Assembly (NCBI GenBank): GCA_964408805.1
Contig: CAYPAV010000007.1
Location: forward strand, 62,001 to 126,000
Reading direction: 5' to 3'
DNA: 64,000 nt
Source: CAYPAV01 sp964408805
Lineage (GTDB): Bacteria; Pseudomonadota; Alphaproteobacteria; UBA8366
The position numbers and the translations under genes are program-made. Below are positions 25,598 through 33,870 of the stretch, one piece after another; positions within the stretch are counted from its first letter, which is position 1, and every line of letters starts with the position of its first letter. The notes beneath the pieces are model-generated. The model had not been told where the DNA came from. It worked only from the letters and a program-made list of their open reading frames with translations, and ran no database searches.

Positions 25598-26746
25598 ATG
25601 GAATACACATGCATTTCCGCGGATTGCCACGTTGACCTGATTTGGTTGCCGCCGGACCTCTTCACGTCGAACACGTCCGGTCAGATGCGCGACCGCATGC
25701 CCTATGTCGACGAAAACGCCGAGGGCGGCCCGCGCTGGGTGAGCCGCAAGGGCGCCGATTTCGGGCTCGTCAACGGCATGGGGTCGGCCGGAAGAGCGTA
25801 CGTTCCGGGAGCCATCCATCGCTCGGACCGAATGGCCGCGGAAGGGCTTTACGAGGACGGCAATAAGGGAATTCGCCGTCTGACCGATCCCGACCTGCGG
25901 ATCAAGGACCAGGACCGCGACGGTATCCAGGCTGAGGTTCTGTTCGGCGTCCTCGGCGCCGCGCAGCGCCTGCAGGATCCCGAGGCAGAGGCCGAGTTGA
26001 TGCGGATCTATAACGAATGGCTGGCCGAGTTCTGCGCCGCCTATCCGGAACGTTTGGCCGGTCTGGCCGCGATTCCGAGTCATCGGATCGACGCCGCCGT
26101 CGCCGAAATCGAACGCGTCGCCGCGCGCGGCGGCATGCGTGGTATCGAGATCGCCAATACCTACGACCTCATGCCGCTGTTCCATCCCGATTGGGACCCG
26201 GTCTGGGCGGCCGCGAACGAGGCCGGACTGCCGGTCCATTTTCATACCATCGGCACCCGGATGCCCGACTGGACACAATTCGAGCCGTTGCAGCAGCGCC
26301 AGGCGTTCGCCGTCTATCTCACCAGCTTCCAGCTCGCCATGTCGCGGATTCTGATGGAAATCGTCTATGGCGGCGTGCTGGAAACCTATCCCGACATGAA
26401 GGTCGTGATCGCGGAGTCGGGAATCGGCTGGATCCCCTATATTCTCGACCACATGGACTTGGAGTGGGAGGAGCAGTTCAAGGACCTGACCCTGACGATG
26501 AAACCGTCCGAGTATTGGTACCGTCAGTGCTACGCCACCTATCAGTCGGACAAGGTCGGGACCCGTCTGCTCGATATGCTTGGCGAGGACAATATCATGT
26601 GGGGCTCGGATTTTCCGCATCCGGACGGGGTCTGGCCCGATTCGCAAGCGTTCATCGAGGCCGAACTGGGTCACGTCTCGCCTGAAACGCGTCATAAGGT
26701 GATCTGCAAGAACGCCATGGATCTTTATGGATTTGGCGCGAATTGA
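25598..26746 (+). CDS. Amidohydrolase family protein (COG2159/ACMSD-like)
   Basis: A 382-residue TIM-barrel metal-dependent hydrolase of the Amidohydro_2 type. The N-terminal metal motif is degenerate: ISADCHVD replaces the usual DxHxH. The later ligands are present: a His in VHFHTIG, and Asp in MWGSDFPHPDG near the C-terminus, where decarboxylase relatives also read GSDxPH. Family reactions include decarboxylation or hydrolysis of aromatic or cyclic acids, so no substrate is claimed. The start at 25598 is supported by a strong ribosome-binding site (GGAGGG) 6 bp upstream. The loss of the first His of HxH is shared by some active COG2159 members. Confidence 0.83.
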   Translation: MEYTCISADCHVDLIWLPPDLFTSNTSGQMRDRMPYVDENAEGGPRWVSRKGADFGLVNGMGSAGRAYVPGAIHRSDRMAAEGLYEDGNKGIRRLTDPDLRIKDQDRDGIQAEVLFGVLGAAQRLQDPEAEAELMRIYNEWLAEFCAAYPERLAGLAAIPSHRIDAAVAEIERVAARGGMRGIEIANTYDLMPLFHPDWDPVWAAANEAGLPVHFHTIGTRMPDWTQFEPLQQRQAFAVYLTSFQLAMSRILMEIVYGGVLETYPDMKVVIAESGIGWIPYILDHMDLEWEEQFKDLTLTMKPSEYWYRQCYATYQSDKVGTRLLDMLGEDNIMWGSDFPHPDGVWPDSQAFIEAELGHVSPETRHKVICKNAMDLYGFGAN

Positions 26747-26800
26747 CGGGACGCAGGCGAAAAGGGTGCGTCGGTAACCCGGGAGTGTCATCCTAGGGGG

Positions 26801-27769
26801 ATGATGTCGGCCCAAGAGACGACTGGGCCGGCGGCGCGCCACCGCCGGCTGCTGAATTTTCTCCAATCCGCCGTGCTTCTGGCTGGGATGGCGGGGCTGG
26901 TTGCGGGCTCGGCCTGGATCATCGCCGGGGTTGACGGGATATTCTGGGCGGCCATGGGCCTCATCCTTGGACTGGCGCTCGGTCCTCGATTGTCGCCGCG
27001 CCTCCTCATGCGGTTTGCCGGAGCCCGGCCGATCAGCCCCTACGAATTGCCGGTGATCCACCGGGCGCTCGACGCGGTCTGCGGCCGGGCCGGTCTCGCG
27101 CGGACGCCGAACCTGTACTACCTCCCGTCACCGGCCTTGAACGCCTTTGCCATGGGGCGGACCGGCAATGCCGCGATCGCGATCACCGACGGGATGCTCC
27201 GCCTGCTGTCCGCGCGCGAACTGCTGGGCGTTCTGGCCCACGAGGTGAGCCACATCCGCAATCACGATCTTTGGGTCATGCAGTTGGCCGACGCATTGAG
27301 CCAGTTGACCCGCCTGATGTCCTTTGCCGGCATCGCCATCGCGGTCGTCGCCGCACCGCTTTTCCTGATGAAACAGGCATCGTTTCCTTGGGGTCTAGTA
27401 CTGATCCTGCTGGTCGCGCCCGGGATCGGCGTTCTGCTGCAGATGGGTTTGTCCCGCACCCGGGAATACGATGCCGACCAGGATGCCGCGGAATTGACCG
27501 GCGACCCGGACGCTTTGGCCGGGGCCTTGCGGAAGATAGACGGGATGCGGCAGCGCTCGCTCGCCGACATTTTCTTCGGCCACCGGCGGCAGCGCTCGCT
27601 TCTCCGTAGCCATCCGCCGACCGACGAGCGGGTCGCGCGCCTGCGAAATTCCCATTTGCCTGGGGTCGCGCCGATACAGGTCCGGGAACGGTTGACGCGC
27701 CCGCTTCCCGGGCACTTTCGTCCGGCCGAGCGCCGGATCTTCAGGTGGCGGCCCCGAGGGAACCGTTAA
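26801..27769 (+). CDS. M48-family membrane zinc metalloprotease (HtpX-like)
   Basis: A 322-residue integral membrane protease. Two N-terminal membrane segments (AVLLAGMAGLVAGSAWIIAGV; IFWAAMGLILGLALG) precede the zinc site HEVSH in LGVLAHEVSHIRNHDLW. Two more membrane segments follow (SFAGIAIAVVAAPLFL; WGLVLILLVAPGIGVLL), and the third ligand is the Glu of TREYDADQDAA. HtpX-type proteases clear misfolded inner-membrane proteins. The C-terminal part has the usual SHPPTDERVARL. Its TAA stop shares the TTAA at 27766-27769 with the stop of the convergent RidA gene. Confidence 0.9.
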   Translation: MMSAQETTGPAARHRRLLNFLQSAVLLAGMAGLVAGSAWIIAGVDGIFWAAMGLILGLALGPRLSPRLLMRFAGARPISPYELPVIHRALDAVCGRAGLARTPNLYYLPSPALNAFAMGRTGNAAIAITDGMLRLLSARELLGVLAHEVSHIRNHDLWVMQLADALSQLTRLMSFAGIAIAVVAAPLFLMKQASFPWGLVLILLVAPGIGVLLQMGLSRTREYDADQDAAELTGDPDALAGALRKIDGMRQRSLADIFFGHRRQRSLLRSHPPTDERVARLRNSHLPGVAPIQVRERLTRPLPGHFRPAERRIFRWRPRGNR

Positions 27770-28236
27770 TCGGAAATTTCGATCACCGCGTCGACTTCGA
27801 CCGCGACGCCAAGGGGGAGGGACCCCGCGCCCACCGCGAAGCGCGCGTGGCGCCCTGCATCGCCGAAAATCTCGACCAGCAGGTCGGAGGCGCCGTTGAT
27901 GACCTTGGGATGATCGCCGAAATCGGGTGTCGCGTTGACGAAGCCGCCGACCTTTAGGAACCGGCCGACGCGATCTAGATCGCCACCGAGCGCCGCTTTT
28001 GCCTGTGCGATGATGTTGAGCGCGCAGAGACGGGCGGCACCTTGCGCGTCCTCGACCGACATCGTCTCCCCGACCTTGCCGCGGTATTTCAACTCGCCGT
28101 TCCAGAACGGGACTTGCCCCGCCACCCAAATCTGATTGCCGCTGACGACATAGGGCACGTAATTCGCAGCGGGTGCCGCGGCATTCGGCAATTCGATGTT
28201 CAACTCGGCGAGGCGAGCCTCGATTCGTCCGGCCAT
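27766..28236 (-). CDS. RidA/YjgF-family protein
   Basis: A 156-residue protein of the RidA superfamily. Landmarks are IWVAGQVPFWNGEL, the helix GAARLCALNIIAQAKAALGGDLDRVGRFLKVGGFVNA, FGDHPKVINGASDLLVEIFG, and the closing segment HARFAVGAGSLPLGVAVEVDAVIEI. In archetypal RidA the last part contains RxAV with the catalytic Arg; here it reads RFAVGAGSLPLG, so the Arg is kept (HARFAV). Archetypal members hydrolyse reactive 2-aminoacrylate. This longer form belongs to the YjgH/atu1953-like side and may have another imine or unknown substrate. A terminator separates it from nrdJ upstream. Confidence 0.88.
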   Translation of the reverse strand: MAGRIEARLAELNIELPNAAAPAANYVPYVVSGNQIWVAGQVPFWNGELKYRGKVGETMSVEDAQGAARLCALNIIAQAKAALGGDLDRVGRFLKVGGFVNATPDFGDHPKVINGASDLLVEIFGDAGRHARFAVGAGSLPLGVAVEVDAVIEISD

Positions 28237-28304
28237 TGTCGGCTTCCCTTTTCATGATCCGATTTGGTGGCCGAGACTCAAACAGCCGTGCCGCCCGGTC
28301 AACT

Positions 28305-28336
28305 AAAAAAAGTGGGGAGGGAATTGCTCCCTCCCC
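28305..28336 (-). terminator. Rho-independent terminator of nrdJ
   Basis: Read on the minus strand: a perfect 9-bp stem GGGGAGGGA/TCCCTCCCC (arms 28328-28336 and 28314-28322) with a GCAAT loop, then AC and seven T residues (28305-28311). It lies 38 bp after the nrdJ stop codon and 69 bp before the RidA start, so the two minus-strand genes are separate transcripts. Confidence 0.9.
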
Positions 28337-28373
28337 GAGTCACAGGGAGCACTATGCCAAGGTAGGGCCTATG

Positions 28374-31300
28374 TCACGAACACCCGCTGGTGGCGCCACA
28401 AGTGACGCATTTCATGCAGGTGCCGTTGCGCACGAGAGTGAAGTTGCCGCAATCGCCGCAAGCGTCGCCCTCGTACCCTTTGGCCCTGGCTTCTCGAATC
28501 TGATCGAGTCGAGACTCGACCTGTTCGACCACCGAGGCCTGGACCGCAACGGCCGAAACCGCCGCGGCACCGTCAACAGCCACCTGGCCCTGAGTGTCAG
28601 TGGCTGCCGAATCCGAAGAAAGTTTTCCGTTGGCGCGTTCGCCGCCGCCGGAGAAGACCAGTAATTTGGAGGAGCGCACGAACCCGGTGCTGGCAACCCG
28701 CTGAATCGCCGCGATGGTTTCGGCCGCCCCGTTGTTGCGTTCGTCGCCTTCGCGAACGCCTTGTCCGATCGTGTCCGGAAGCATGTCGCCGGGCTGCGCA
28801 TGGGCAAGATCCTCGCGCCCGAGATAGCTGATCGCGACTTCCCTGAAGATGTAGTCGAGCACCGATGTCGCCATCTTGATCGTCTCGTTGCCGTCGACGA
28901 CGCCGGAGGGCTCGAACCGGGTGAAGGTAAAGGCATCGACGAATTCCTCGAGTGGCACGCCGTATTGCAGACCGATCGAGATCGCGATCGCGAAGTTGTT
29001 CATCAGGCTGCGGAAGGCGGCGCCCTCCTTGTGCATGTCGATGAAGATCTCGCCGAGCCGTCCGTCCTCGTATTCGCCGGTGCGGAGGTAGACCTTGTGG
29101 CCGCCGACGATGGCTTTTTGGGTATAGCCTTTCCGGCGGGTGGGCAGACGATGGCGTTCCGTGACCTGTTCGATCACGCGTTCGACGATTTTTTCGGCCA
29201 TCATCGGTACCGCCGCGGCCTTCGGCGCCTCGGCGATTTCCTCGATCAGGTCGTCATCGTCCAGGATGGCGGCATGGAGGGGTTGGCTGAGCTTGGAGCC
29301 GTCTCGATAGAGGGCATTCGCCTTCAGGCCCAGACGCCAGGACAACAGATAGGCGGATTTGCAATCTTCGACCGTGGCCTTGTTCGGCATGTTGATGGTT
29401 TTCGAAATGGCCCCCGTGATGAAGGGTTGGGCCGCCGCGAGCATGCGAATATGGCTGTCGACGGAAAGATAGCGCTTGCCGATCCGGCCACACGGATTGG
29501 CGCAATCGAAGACCGGCAGATGCTCATCCTTCAAGTGGGGCGCGCCCTCAAGGGTCATCGCGCCGCAACAATAGGCGTTCGATTCCTCGACTTGCGCCTT
29601 GCTGAAGCCAAGCGCGGCCAGCATGTCGAAACCAAGGTCGTCCAGTTCCGTATCGCCAAAGCCAAGTTTTTCGCGACAGAACTCCTCGCCCAGCGTCCAT
29701 TTGTTGAAGGCGAACTTGATATCGAAACTGCTTGCAAGCGCGCTCTCCAACTTCTCCAGCGCGTCGTCGTCGAATCCTATTCCCTTCAATACGGCATGGT
29801 TGACGCCGGGGGCTTCGCGTAGGTTTCCGTGGCCAAGCGCGTAGCCGATAATCTCCGCGATCTGCTCTTCGCCGTAGCCAAGGTGGCGAAGCGCCAACGG
29901 AACCGTCCGGTTGATGATCTTGAAATAGCCGCCCCCGGCCAGCTTCTTGAATTTCACCAATGCGAAATCGGGCTCGATCCCGGTGGTGTCGCAATCCATC
30001 ACCAGGCCGATCGTGCCGGTCGGCGCCACGACGGTGGTTTGTGCATTGCGGAACCCATGCCGCTCGCCGAGCGAAAGTGCCCTATCCCAGGCCTTCGTGG
30101 CGGCCGAAACGAGATTCGCTTGCGGGCAAGCCGCGTGGTCGAGCGGCACCGGAATTATGGAAAGCCCCTCATAACCGCCTTCTTCGCCATGCGCGGCGCG
30201 GCGGTGATTGGCGATCACGCGAAGCATCGGTTCGCGGTTCCTTGCAAAGCTCGGAAAGGCCCCCATTTCCGCCGCCATCTCCGCTGAGGTCGCGTAGGTA
30301 ATACCCGTCATCAATGCGGTCAGGGCGCCGCAAAGCGCGCGGCCCTCGTCGCTGTCATAGGAGAGGCCGACGGCCATGAGAAGCCCGCCAATGTTCGCGT
30401 ATCCAAGACCTAACGTTCTATAATCATATGACAATTGTGCAATCTGGCGTGATGGGAACTGCGCCATGAGCACCGAAATTTCGAGCGCGACCGTCCAAAA
30501 GCGAACCGCATGCTCGAACGCTTGGACGTCGATCCTGCCGTCCTCGCCCTGATAGGACATCAGGTTCAGCGAGGCGAGGTTGCAGGCCGTGTCGTCCAGG
30601 AACATGTATTCCGAGCACGGGTTGGACGCGTTGATCCGCCCGCTGTTGGCGCAGGTATGCCATTCGTTGATGGTGGTGTCGAACTGCAGCCCGGGATCGG
30701 CGCAGGACCAGGCCGCATAGCCGATCTGGTCCCACAGGTCGCGCGCCGGAATTTCCTTGGCGGTCACGCCGTCGGTTCGCTGGATCAGCGACCAAGGTGC
30801 GTCTTTCTCGATCGCGTCGATGAAGTCATTGGTGACCCGGACGGAGTTGTTCGAATTTTGCCCCGAGACCGTGTAGTAGGCGTCCGAATCCCAATCCGTG
30901 TCATAGGTCTTGAATTCGATCGCGTCGTGTCCCTGACGGGCGAACTGGATGGCGCGCTGGACGTAATTCTCCGGCACCGCCGCTTCGCGGGCCGCGATGA
31001 TCGCTTTCTTCAAATCGACGTTTTTCTTCGGCTCGAACCGGTCGTCGTCCTCGCCGTCGCCGCAGGCCGCCATGATCCGGTTGAGATGCGTCTCGCACAT
31101 CTTCGAGCCGGAGACGAGGGCCGCGACCTTTTGTTCCTCGACGACCTTCCAATTGATGTACTGCTCGATGTCGGGGTGGTCGATATCGACGACGACCATC
31201 TTGGCCGCGCGCCGCGTCGTGCCGCCGGATTTGATGGCCCCCGCGGCGCGGTCGCCGATCTTCAGAAAACTCATCAGGCCCGACGAACGCCCGCCGCCCG

Positions 31301-32036
31301 ACAACGGCTCGTCGCCGCCGCGAATGGCCGAAAAGTTGGTCCCGGTCCCGGAGCCGTACTTGAACAAGCGCGCTTCGCGCACCCAGAGATCCATGATGCC
31401 GTTCTCGTTGACGAGATCGTCATCGACCGACTGGATGAAACAGGCATGCGGCTGCGGATGCTCATAGGCGGAATCGGAACTCGTCAACTCGCCCGTCCGA
31501 TAGTCGACGTAATGATGTCCCTGGCCGGGGCCGTCGATACCGTAGGCCCAATGCAAGCCGGTATTGAACCACTGGGGCGAATTCGGGGCCGCCATTTGGT
31601 TCCCAAGCATATAGCGCATTTCGTCGTAATAGACGCGCGCGTCTTCCTCGGTATCGAAATAGCCGCCCTTCCAGCCCCAATAGGTCCAGGTGCCGACGAG
31701 ACGGTTGAGCACTTGTTTGATGCTGGTCTCGCCGCCGAACCGCTCGGACTTCGGCAGGTCTGCCAGTGCCGCGTCGTCGGGCTCGCCGCGCCACAGCCAT
31801 TCCGGAACATCCGATTCCTCGACCTTGCGAAGGCGCGCCGGCACGCCCGCCTTGCGGAAATATTTCTGCGCCAACACATCGCAGGCGACCTGGCTCCAAC
31901 CCTCCGGAACCTCGATATCCTTGGCTTGAAAGACCAGCGAGCCGTCCGGATCGCGAATTTCACTGTCGGTCAGGCGGTAGGTCATCTCGACATATGCCGA
32001 CGACTCGCCGTTCGTAAAGAGACGCGTAAAGCGCAT
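28374..32036 (-). CDS. nrdJ: Vitamin B12-dependent (class II) ribonucleotide reductase
   Basis: A 1220-residue adenosylcobalamin-dependent ribonucleotide reductase that makes deoxyribonucleotides with or without oxygen. The active-site motif NPCSEYMFLDDTACNLASLNL carries the catalytic Asn/Cys/Glu set. Other landmarks are MAAPNSPQWFNTGL, KYGSGTGTNFSAIRG, the glycine-rich VAPTGTIGLVMDCDTTGIEP and PNKATVEDCKSAYLLSWRLGLKANALYRDGSK. The C-terminus ends in a zinc-ribbon-like cysteine cluster (CGDCGNF...CMKCVTCGATSGC) that also holds the redox-shuttle cysteines. The start was set at the ATG 32034-32036 because GGGAGG lies 9 bp upstream; the frame extends 26 codons further without conserved sequence. 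No nrdAB or nrdDG is in the window. Confidence 0.97.
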   Translation of the reverse strand: MRFTRLFTNGESSAYVEMTYRLTDSEIRDPDGSLVFQAKDIEVPEGWSQVACDVLAQKYFRKAGVPARLRKVEESDVPEWLWRGEPDDAALADLPKSERFGGETSIKQVLNRLVGTWTYWGWKGGYFDTEEDARVYYDEMRYMLGNQMAAPNSPQWFNTGLHWAYGIDGPGQGHHYVDYRTGELTSSDSAYEHPQPHACFIQSVDDDLVNENGIMDLWVREARLFKYGSGTGTNFSAIRGGDEPLSGGGRSSGLMSFLKIGDRAAGAIKSGGTTRRAAKMVVVDIDHPDIEQYINWKVVEEQKVAALVSGSKMCETHLNRIMAACGDGEDDDRFEPKKNVDLKKAIIAAREAAVPENYVQRAIQFARQGHDAIEFKTYDTDWDSDAYYTVSGQNSNNSVRVTNDFIDAIEKDAPWSLIQRTDGVTAKEIPARDLWDQIGYAAWSCADPGLQFDTTINEWHTCANSGRINASNPCSEYMFLDDTACNLASLNLMSYQGEDGRIDVQAFEHAVRFWTVALEISVLMAQFPSRQIAQLSYDYRTLGLGYANIGGLLMAVGLSYDSDEGRALCGALTALMTGITYATSAEMAAEMGAFPSFARNREPMLRVIANHRRAAHGEEGGYEGLSIIPVPLDHAACPQANLVSAATKAWDRALSLGERHGFRNAQTTVVAPTGTIGLVMDCDTTGIEPDFALVKFKKLAGGGYFKIINRTVPLALRHLGYGEEQIAEIIGYALGHGNLREAPGVNHAVLKGIGFDDDALEKLESALASSFDIKFAFNKWTLGEEFCREKLGFGDTELDDLGFDMLAALGFSKAQVEESNAYCCGAMTLEGAPHLKDEHLPVFDCANPCGRIGKRYLSVDSHIRMLAAAQPFITGAISKTINMPNKATVEDCKSAYLLSWRLGLKANALYRDGSKLSQPLHAAILDDDDLIEEIAEAPKAAAVPMMAEKIVERVIEQVTERHRLPTRRKGYTQKAIVGGHKVYLRTGEYEDGRLGEIFIDMHKEGAAFRSLMNNFAIAISIGLQYGVPLEEFVDAFTFTRFEPSGVVDGNETIKMATSVLDYIFREVAISYLGREDLAHAQPGDMLPDTIGQGVREGDERNNGAAETIAAIQRVASTGFVRSSKLLVFSGGGERANGKLSSDSAATDTQGQVAVDGAAAVSAVAVQASVVEQVESRLDQIREARAKGYEGDACGDCGNFTLVRNGTCMKCVTCGATSGCS

Positions 32037-32207
32037 TCGAAACACCTCCCCAGACCAACTCGGCCCACTCGGTGGCCCGGCCGAGGGCTCCACTCGAATT
32101 GCGGATGCCCTCATTCAGAAACGAAACCCCTGCACGCCGTTTTCGGCGCGACGCCCACCGAATTCGGATGATTTCCCCAATCCGTTCTATATCCAGTAGG
32201 TGATTTG

Positions 32208-32237
32208 ATCCTACCCACAATTTCTTGTGTTGTGCAA
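32208..32237 (-). promoter_or_regulatory. nrdJ promoter
   Basis: On the minus strand, a -35-like TTGCAC (32232-32237), an 18-bp spacer and a -10-like TAGGAT (32208-32213). The predicted start near 32202 gives a leader of about 165 nt before the nrdJ ATG. The surrounding 415-bp intergenic region is AT-rich and also serves the divergent NDUFA12 gene. Confidence 0.55.
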
Positions 32238-32280
32238 TATATTTTGTGGGTCGCGATGTTTTTTTTAGTAGATATTGTGG
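32215..32280 (-). promoter_or_regulatory. Cluster of NrdR-box-like operators upstream of nrdJ
   Basis: Three minus-strand sites resemble the NrdR box (acaCwAtATaTwGtgt). They are ACACAAGAAATTGTGG (32215-32230, 13 of 16), ACAAAATATATTGCAC (32232-32247, strong AATATATTG core) and CCACAATATCTACTAA (32265-32280, 11 of 16). The first lies in the promoter spacer and the second over the -35. The second and third are 33 bp apart, about three helical turns, close to the usual spacing of paired boxes. A perfect CCCACAA/TTGTGGG inverted repeat frames the first two (32214-32250). NrdR represses ribonucleotide reductase genes when dATP is high; nrdR itself is not in the window. Confidence 0.55.
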
Positions 32281-32451
32281 CGCCAGTAATAAAAAACGGC
32301 CGAATGCAAGGGAAAAATAAGGATTCGTCGCCTGAACTTTTAAGAATTCGATGAAGTAGGCGTGTAATTCCCGTCCGACCGCCGCTCTGGACGCGTGCCG
32401 CGTCGGGTGCCATATTGCCGGGGTTCGTCAGCGATAGAGGTCTCTCGACGC

Positions 32452-32811
32452 ATGGCCAATGCGATCACGAATGTACTGACTTGGCTCCGGGGCGAGTTCG
32501 TCGCCACCGACGGGGACGGCAATCAATATTATCAGGAGCGCCGCATACCGAGCGGCCGCCGCCGCCGCCGCTGGGTGATCTATAAAGTCGAGGACGAGGC
32601 GAGCCGCGTGCCGCCGGATTGGCATGCTTGGCTGCATTACACGGTGGACGACCATCCGGTTCCGGGCGGAACGGAGACCAAACCCTGGCAGAAGGAACAT
32701 CTTCGCAATTTGACCGGTACGGCGGAAGCCTATCGGCCGCCGGGCCATACGCTCGAGGGCGGCCGGCGCGCGACCGCGACCGGTGACTACGAACCCTGGA
32801 CGCCGAACTGA
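32452..32811 (+). CDS. NADH:ubiquinone oxidoreductase accessory subunit NDUFA12 (B17.2) family
   Basis: A 119-residue protein homologous to the mitochondrial complex I accessory subunit NDUFA12, found in Alphaproteobacteria and attached to the complex I peripheral arm. Recognisable are TWLRGEFVATDGDGNQYYQ, RRWVIYKVEDEASRVPPDWHAWLHY, the DxxP motif region VDDHPVPGG, and the C-terminal DYEPWTPN. The start at 32452 (MANAITNVLTWLRG) matches the family N-terminus; an in-frame ATG 57 bp upstream adds unconserved residues. A run of five CGC codons gives Arg36-Arg40. It begins a plus-strand group with two MlaD genes and DUF2155, 13 bp before the first MlaD start. Confidence 0.93.
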   Translation: MANAITNVLTWLRGEFVATDGDGNQYYQERRIPSGRRRRRWVIYKVEDEASRVPPDWHAWLHYTVDDHPVPGGTETKPWQKEHLRNLTGTAEAYRPPGHTLEGGRRATATGDYEPWTPN

Positions 32812-32824
32812 GGAGACGCGGTTC

Positions 32825-33361
32825 GTGACCGTCGAGACCCGGAACATACTGGTCGGCGCGGTTGCCTTTCTGATCGGCGCGGTTTTCCTCGTCTGGTCGT
32901 CGCGCGGCGGTCCGGAGGCAGAAATCCGGGGCTATGAAATCAAGGCGCTATACCAATCGATCGACGGGGTGACGATCGGCACCGATGTCAATCTGGTCGG
33001 CCTGAAGGTCGGCTCGGTCGTTGGCATCGACTTCGTGCCGGAAGGCCACCAGGCGCAGTTGACGTTCCGGATCGATTCGAACATAGAGCTTCCCGTGGAC
33101 AGCGTCGCGATGATCGTGAGCGCCAGCATGCTCGGCGGCAAGTACATCAAGCTCGAGCCCGGCGGCGAAGAGGACATGCTGCAAAACGGCGATTTCCTCG
33201 AATACGTCCAGGACGCCATAATCTTCGAGGAATTGCTGCAGAAGATCGTGCTCGACGCCGAGGCCAAGCGGAAGAGGAAGAACGCGGGCATCGTCAAGAT
33301 GAAGAAACAGGTATCCGAACCGAAACCGGCTAAAAGTCCATTTGGAAGTCTGCTGAAATGA
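32825..33361 (+). CDS. mlaD: MlaD-family lipid-transport protein, copy 1
   Basis: A 178-residue inner-membrane-anchored periplasmic MCE-domain protein. One N-terminal membrane segment (ILVGAVAFLIGAVFLVW) is followed by a single MCE domain (YEIKALYQSIDGVTIGTDVNLVGLKVGSVVGI ... SASMLGGKYIKLEPGG). MlaD hexamers carry phospholipids between the MlaFEDB transporter and the periplasmic carrier MlaC. The GTG start at 32825 is supported by GAGGAG ending 9 bp before it and by a proper N-terminus. The C-terminal tail is Lys-rich. Its stop overlaps the ATG of a second MlaD (ATGA). No mlaF, mlaE or mlaC is nearby. Confidence 0.9.
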   Translation: MTVETRNILVGAVAFLIGAVFLVWSSRGGPEAEIRGYEIKALYQSIDGVTIGTDVNLVGLKVGSVVGIDFVPEGHQAQLTFRIDSNIELPVDSVAMIVSASMLGGKYIKLEPGGEEDMLQNGDFLEYVQDAIIFEELLQKIVLDAEAKRKRKNAGIVKMKKQVSEPKPAKSPFGSLLK

Positions 33362-33816
33362 AGCGAAACGTGATCGAGACGGTACTGGGTGGGGTCGTGC
33401 TGGTAATCGCGGGCCTTTTTTTGGTGTTCGCGTATCTGGGAAGCGATGTTCGGCCGGTAAAGGGCTATAAACTGATCGCCAAATTCAACGCGATCGACGG
33501 TTTGACGGTCGGTAGCGACGTCCGGATCGGCGGGGTGAAGATCGGCAGCGTGGTCGACCAGCGGATCGACACGAAGGACTACCGGGCGGTCGTGACCCTG
33601 ACGATCCTGCCATCGGTAAAACTGCCGACCGACACGGTGGCACGGATCACGAGCAACGGCTTGCTGGGGAGCAAATACGTGAAGCTCGAACCGGGCGGCG
33701 AGACCGCCGCGATCGCCGCCGAGAGCGAAATCAAGAATACTAAGGACGTCATCTCGCTCGAGGAAATGCTCGGCAAGATCATCTTTCTCGTGACCGATGA
33801 GAAGCCGGGCAGTTAG
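33358..33816 (+). CDS. mlaD: MlaD-family lipid-transport protein, copy 2
   Basis: A 152-residue second MCE protein translated from an ATG overlapping the stop of copy 1 by 4 bp. It has the same plan: a membrane segment (VLGGVVLVIAGLFLVFAYLG), then one MCE domain (YKLIAKFNAIDGLTVGSDVRIGGVKIGSVV ... SNGLLGSKYVKLEPGG). It ends with the ISLEEMLGKIIFLV helix, the MlaD pore segment. It aligns with copy 1 along its length but is clearly divergent, so this is an old duplication. Two coupled MlaD genes suggest a mixed hexamer or two alternative rings. Confidence 0.9.
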   Translation: MKRNVIETVLGGVVLVIAGLFLVFAYLGSDVRPVKGYKLIAKFNAIDGLTVGSDVRIGGVKIGSVVDQRIDTKDYRAVVTLTILPSVKLPTDTVARITSNGLLGSKYVKLEPGGETAAIAAESEIKNTKDVISLEEMLGKIIFLVTDEKPGS

Positions 33817-33870
33817 CCCCGGCCGGCCTCGGCTCTGGACATCGGGGGCGCGGCTCCCAAGATTCCCGGC

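Noticed and set aside
30510..32171. A 553-codon plus-strand frame opposite nrdJ
   Set aside because: Shadow frame; the nrdJ frame carries the active-site motifs.
32037..32451. Possible cobalamin riboswitch before the B12-dependent reductase
   Set aside because: No B12-box-like conserved core was found on the nrdJ sense strand, and the region is explained by promoter and NrdR-like sites.
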